Notes under the pieces: generated by a model
What the model was told of the DNA's origin: nothing
The model's input: only the letters and a program-made list of their open reading frames with translations
Databases searched by the model: none
Made by a program: the position numbers and the translations under genes
In this document: piece after piece, positions 13,709 through 14,108 of the stretch
Position numbering within the stretch: position 1 is the first letter of the stretch
How the letters are laid out: each line of letters begins with the position of its first letter
Source: an uncultured Candidatus Melainabacteria bacterium
Lineage (GTDB): Bacteria > Cyanobacteriota > Vampirovibrionia > Gastranaerophilales > Gastranaerophilaceae
Direction of reading: 5' to 3'
Assembly: GCA_937895785.1 (NCBI GenBank)
Contig: CALBKW010000065.1
Location: forward strand, 1-14,108
Length of the DNA: 14,108 nt

Positions 13709-13714
13709 CTCCTT
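13709..13714 (-). promoter_or_regulatory. Ribosome-binding site that fixes the start of the 91-aa gene
   Basis: AAGGAG within AAAAAGGAGTG is a near-consensus Shine-Dalgarno sequence. It is 8 bases from the ATG at 13700 and abuts the alternative GTG, so it selects the ATG. Confidence 0.75.
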
Positions 13715-14048
13715 TTTAACTTTATAGATTGACCTTCACATATTTAAAAACATGTTCTTTCCAATAATTGCTTATGTTTTAGCATGATTTGAAAAGTTTG
13801 TAACATGTCTTAATCATGTACAGTCTATCTTATCACCCGTGATACTCAAGAAAACGATGTTTCTCTTCATATCCGAATATGTTATCGGCATAGATTTTTT
13901 AAACTTTAGGCTTGAAGGCAAAAAACTCCATAAATTGTAATAAAAATTTACAATAGACGTCAAAGTCTTTATAAATATATTATTTACAAAAAGCTTGTAT
14001 ATTATTACTCTTAAATATGTACGTGTTTCCATTACCGAATTTCTTTAA
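13715..14048. other. 334-base stretch with no well-supported gene
   Basis: The region is strongly A+T rich. A minus-strand frame of 72 codons (13814-14032) exists, beginning METRTYLRVIIYKLFVNNIF, but it is dominated by Ile, Phe, Asn, Tyr and Lys, matches nothing I know, and has only a weak AAAGAAA ahead of its ATG; I judge it more likely chance. ATTGTAA and TTACAAT (about 13936-13956) could form a weak 7-base stem. TATAAA near 13721 may promote the downstream operon. Confidence 0.5.
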
Positions 14049-14108
14049 CTATAAGTTTTGGATTGCTTTTGAATCTGAATCCATACCTTCTTTTAACATC
14101 TTTCTAAC
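14049..14108 (-). CDS. C-terminal tail of a truncated minus-strand gene
   Basis: From the right edge, one frame reads VRKMLKEGMDSDSKAIQNL and stops at TAG (14049-14051). The composition (charged, no AT-bias signature) looks coding, unlike the region that follows. Nineteen residues are too few to name a family. The gene would be transcribed in the same direction as the small operon to its left, but over 300 bases separate them. Confidence 0.45.
   Translation of the reverse strand, partial: VRKMLKEGMDSDSKAIQNL

Noticed and set aside
13814..14032. Minus-strand open frame of 72 codons near the right end
   Set aside because: Composition is what A+T-rich noncoding DNA gives (Ile, Phe, Asn, Tyr, Lys), the ribosome-binding site is weak and no motif is visible; kept only as a note in the region entry.

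Overview
The window is AT-rich bacterial DNA with tightly packed genes, mostly on the minus strand. Gene content (tig-clpP-clpX, polA, pnp, a MurT-type ligase, YtxH/DUF948 envelope proteins) and a prepilin with the cleavage motif KAFTLAEVLVVIGIIG fit a gut-type Vampirovibrionia/Melainabacteria lineage (Gastranaerophilales). That placement is inference from protein style, not from a marker-gene comparison.

Layout, left to right. 1-1080 (-): N-terminal half of polynucleotide phosphorylase (pnp), cut by the window edge, with its promoter and leader. 1201-1233: a strong hairpin that ends a four-gene minus-strand cluster of small membrane proteins (2758 to 1260): a two-helix hypothetical, a YtxH protein, a DUF948-like protein and a second YtxH protein. 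2759-2844: short AT-rich divergent promoter region. 2845-5202 (+), the only plus-strand operon: MurT-like lipid II amidation ligase without an adjacent gatD, a PdxJ-like TIM-barrel protein that has lost the catalytic residues of PdxJ, and a small CxxC/CxxC zinc-ribbon protein. Its last stop codon overlaps the convergent stop of a minus-strand exported protein.

8463-5199 (-): DNA polymerase I, split by a frameshift near 6919 into a 5'-nuclease/degenerate-exonuclease part and a polymerase part, followed by the overlapping exported protein gene. Adding one more copy of a 7-base unit at the break restores a full-length PolA of about 936 residues. 12001-8598 (-): the protein quality-control operon tig-clpP-clpX, with an extended -10 promoter ahead of tig. 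13006-12290 (-): a single type IV-pilin-like protein with its own terminator. 13700-13086 (-): two small genes, one encoding a coiled-coil protein, ending in a textbook terminator. 13701-14048 holds no convincing gene. The last 60 bases hold the C-terminal tail of another minus-strand gene.

Three intergenic regions (8506-8583, 10582-10664, 12103-12219) carry related palindromic units bounded by TGTCA, a dispersed repeat family. The items most worth following up are the catalytically stripped PdxJ paralogue coupled to murT, the 7-base break in polA, and the repeat family.
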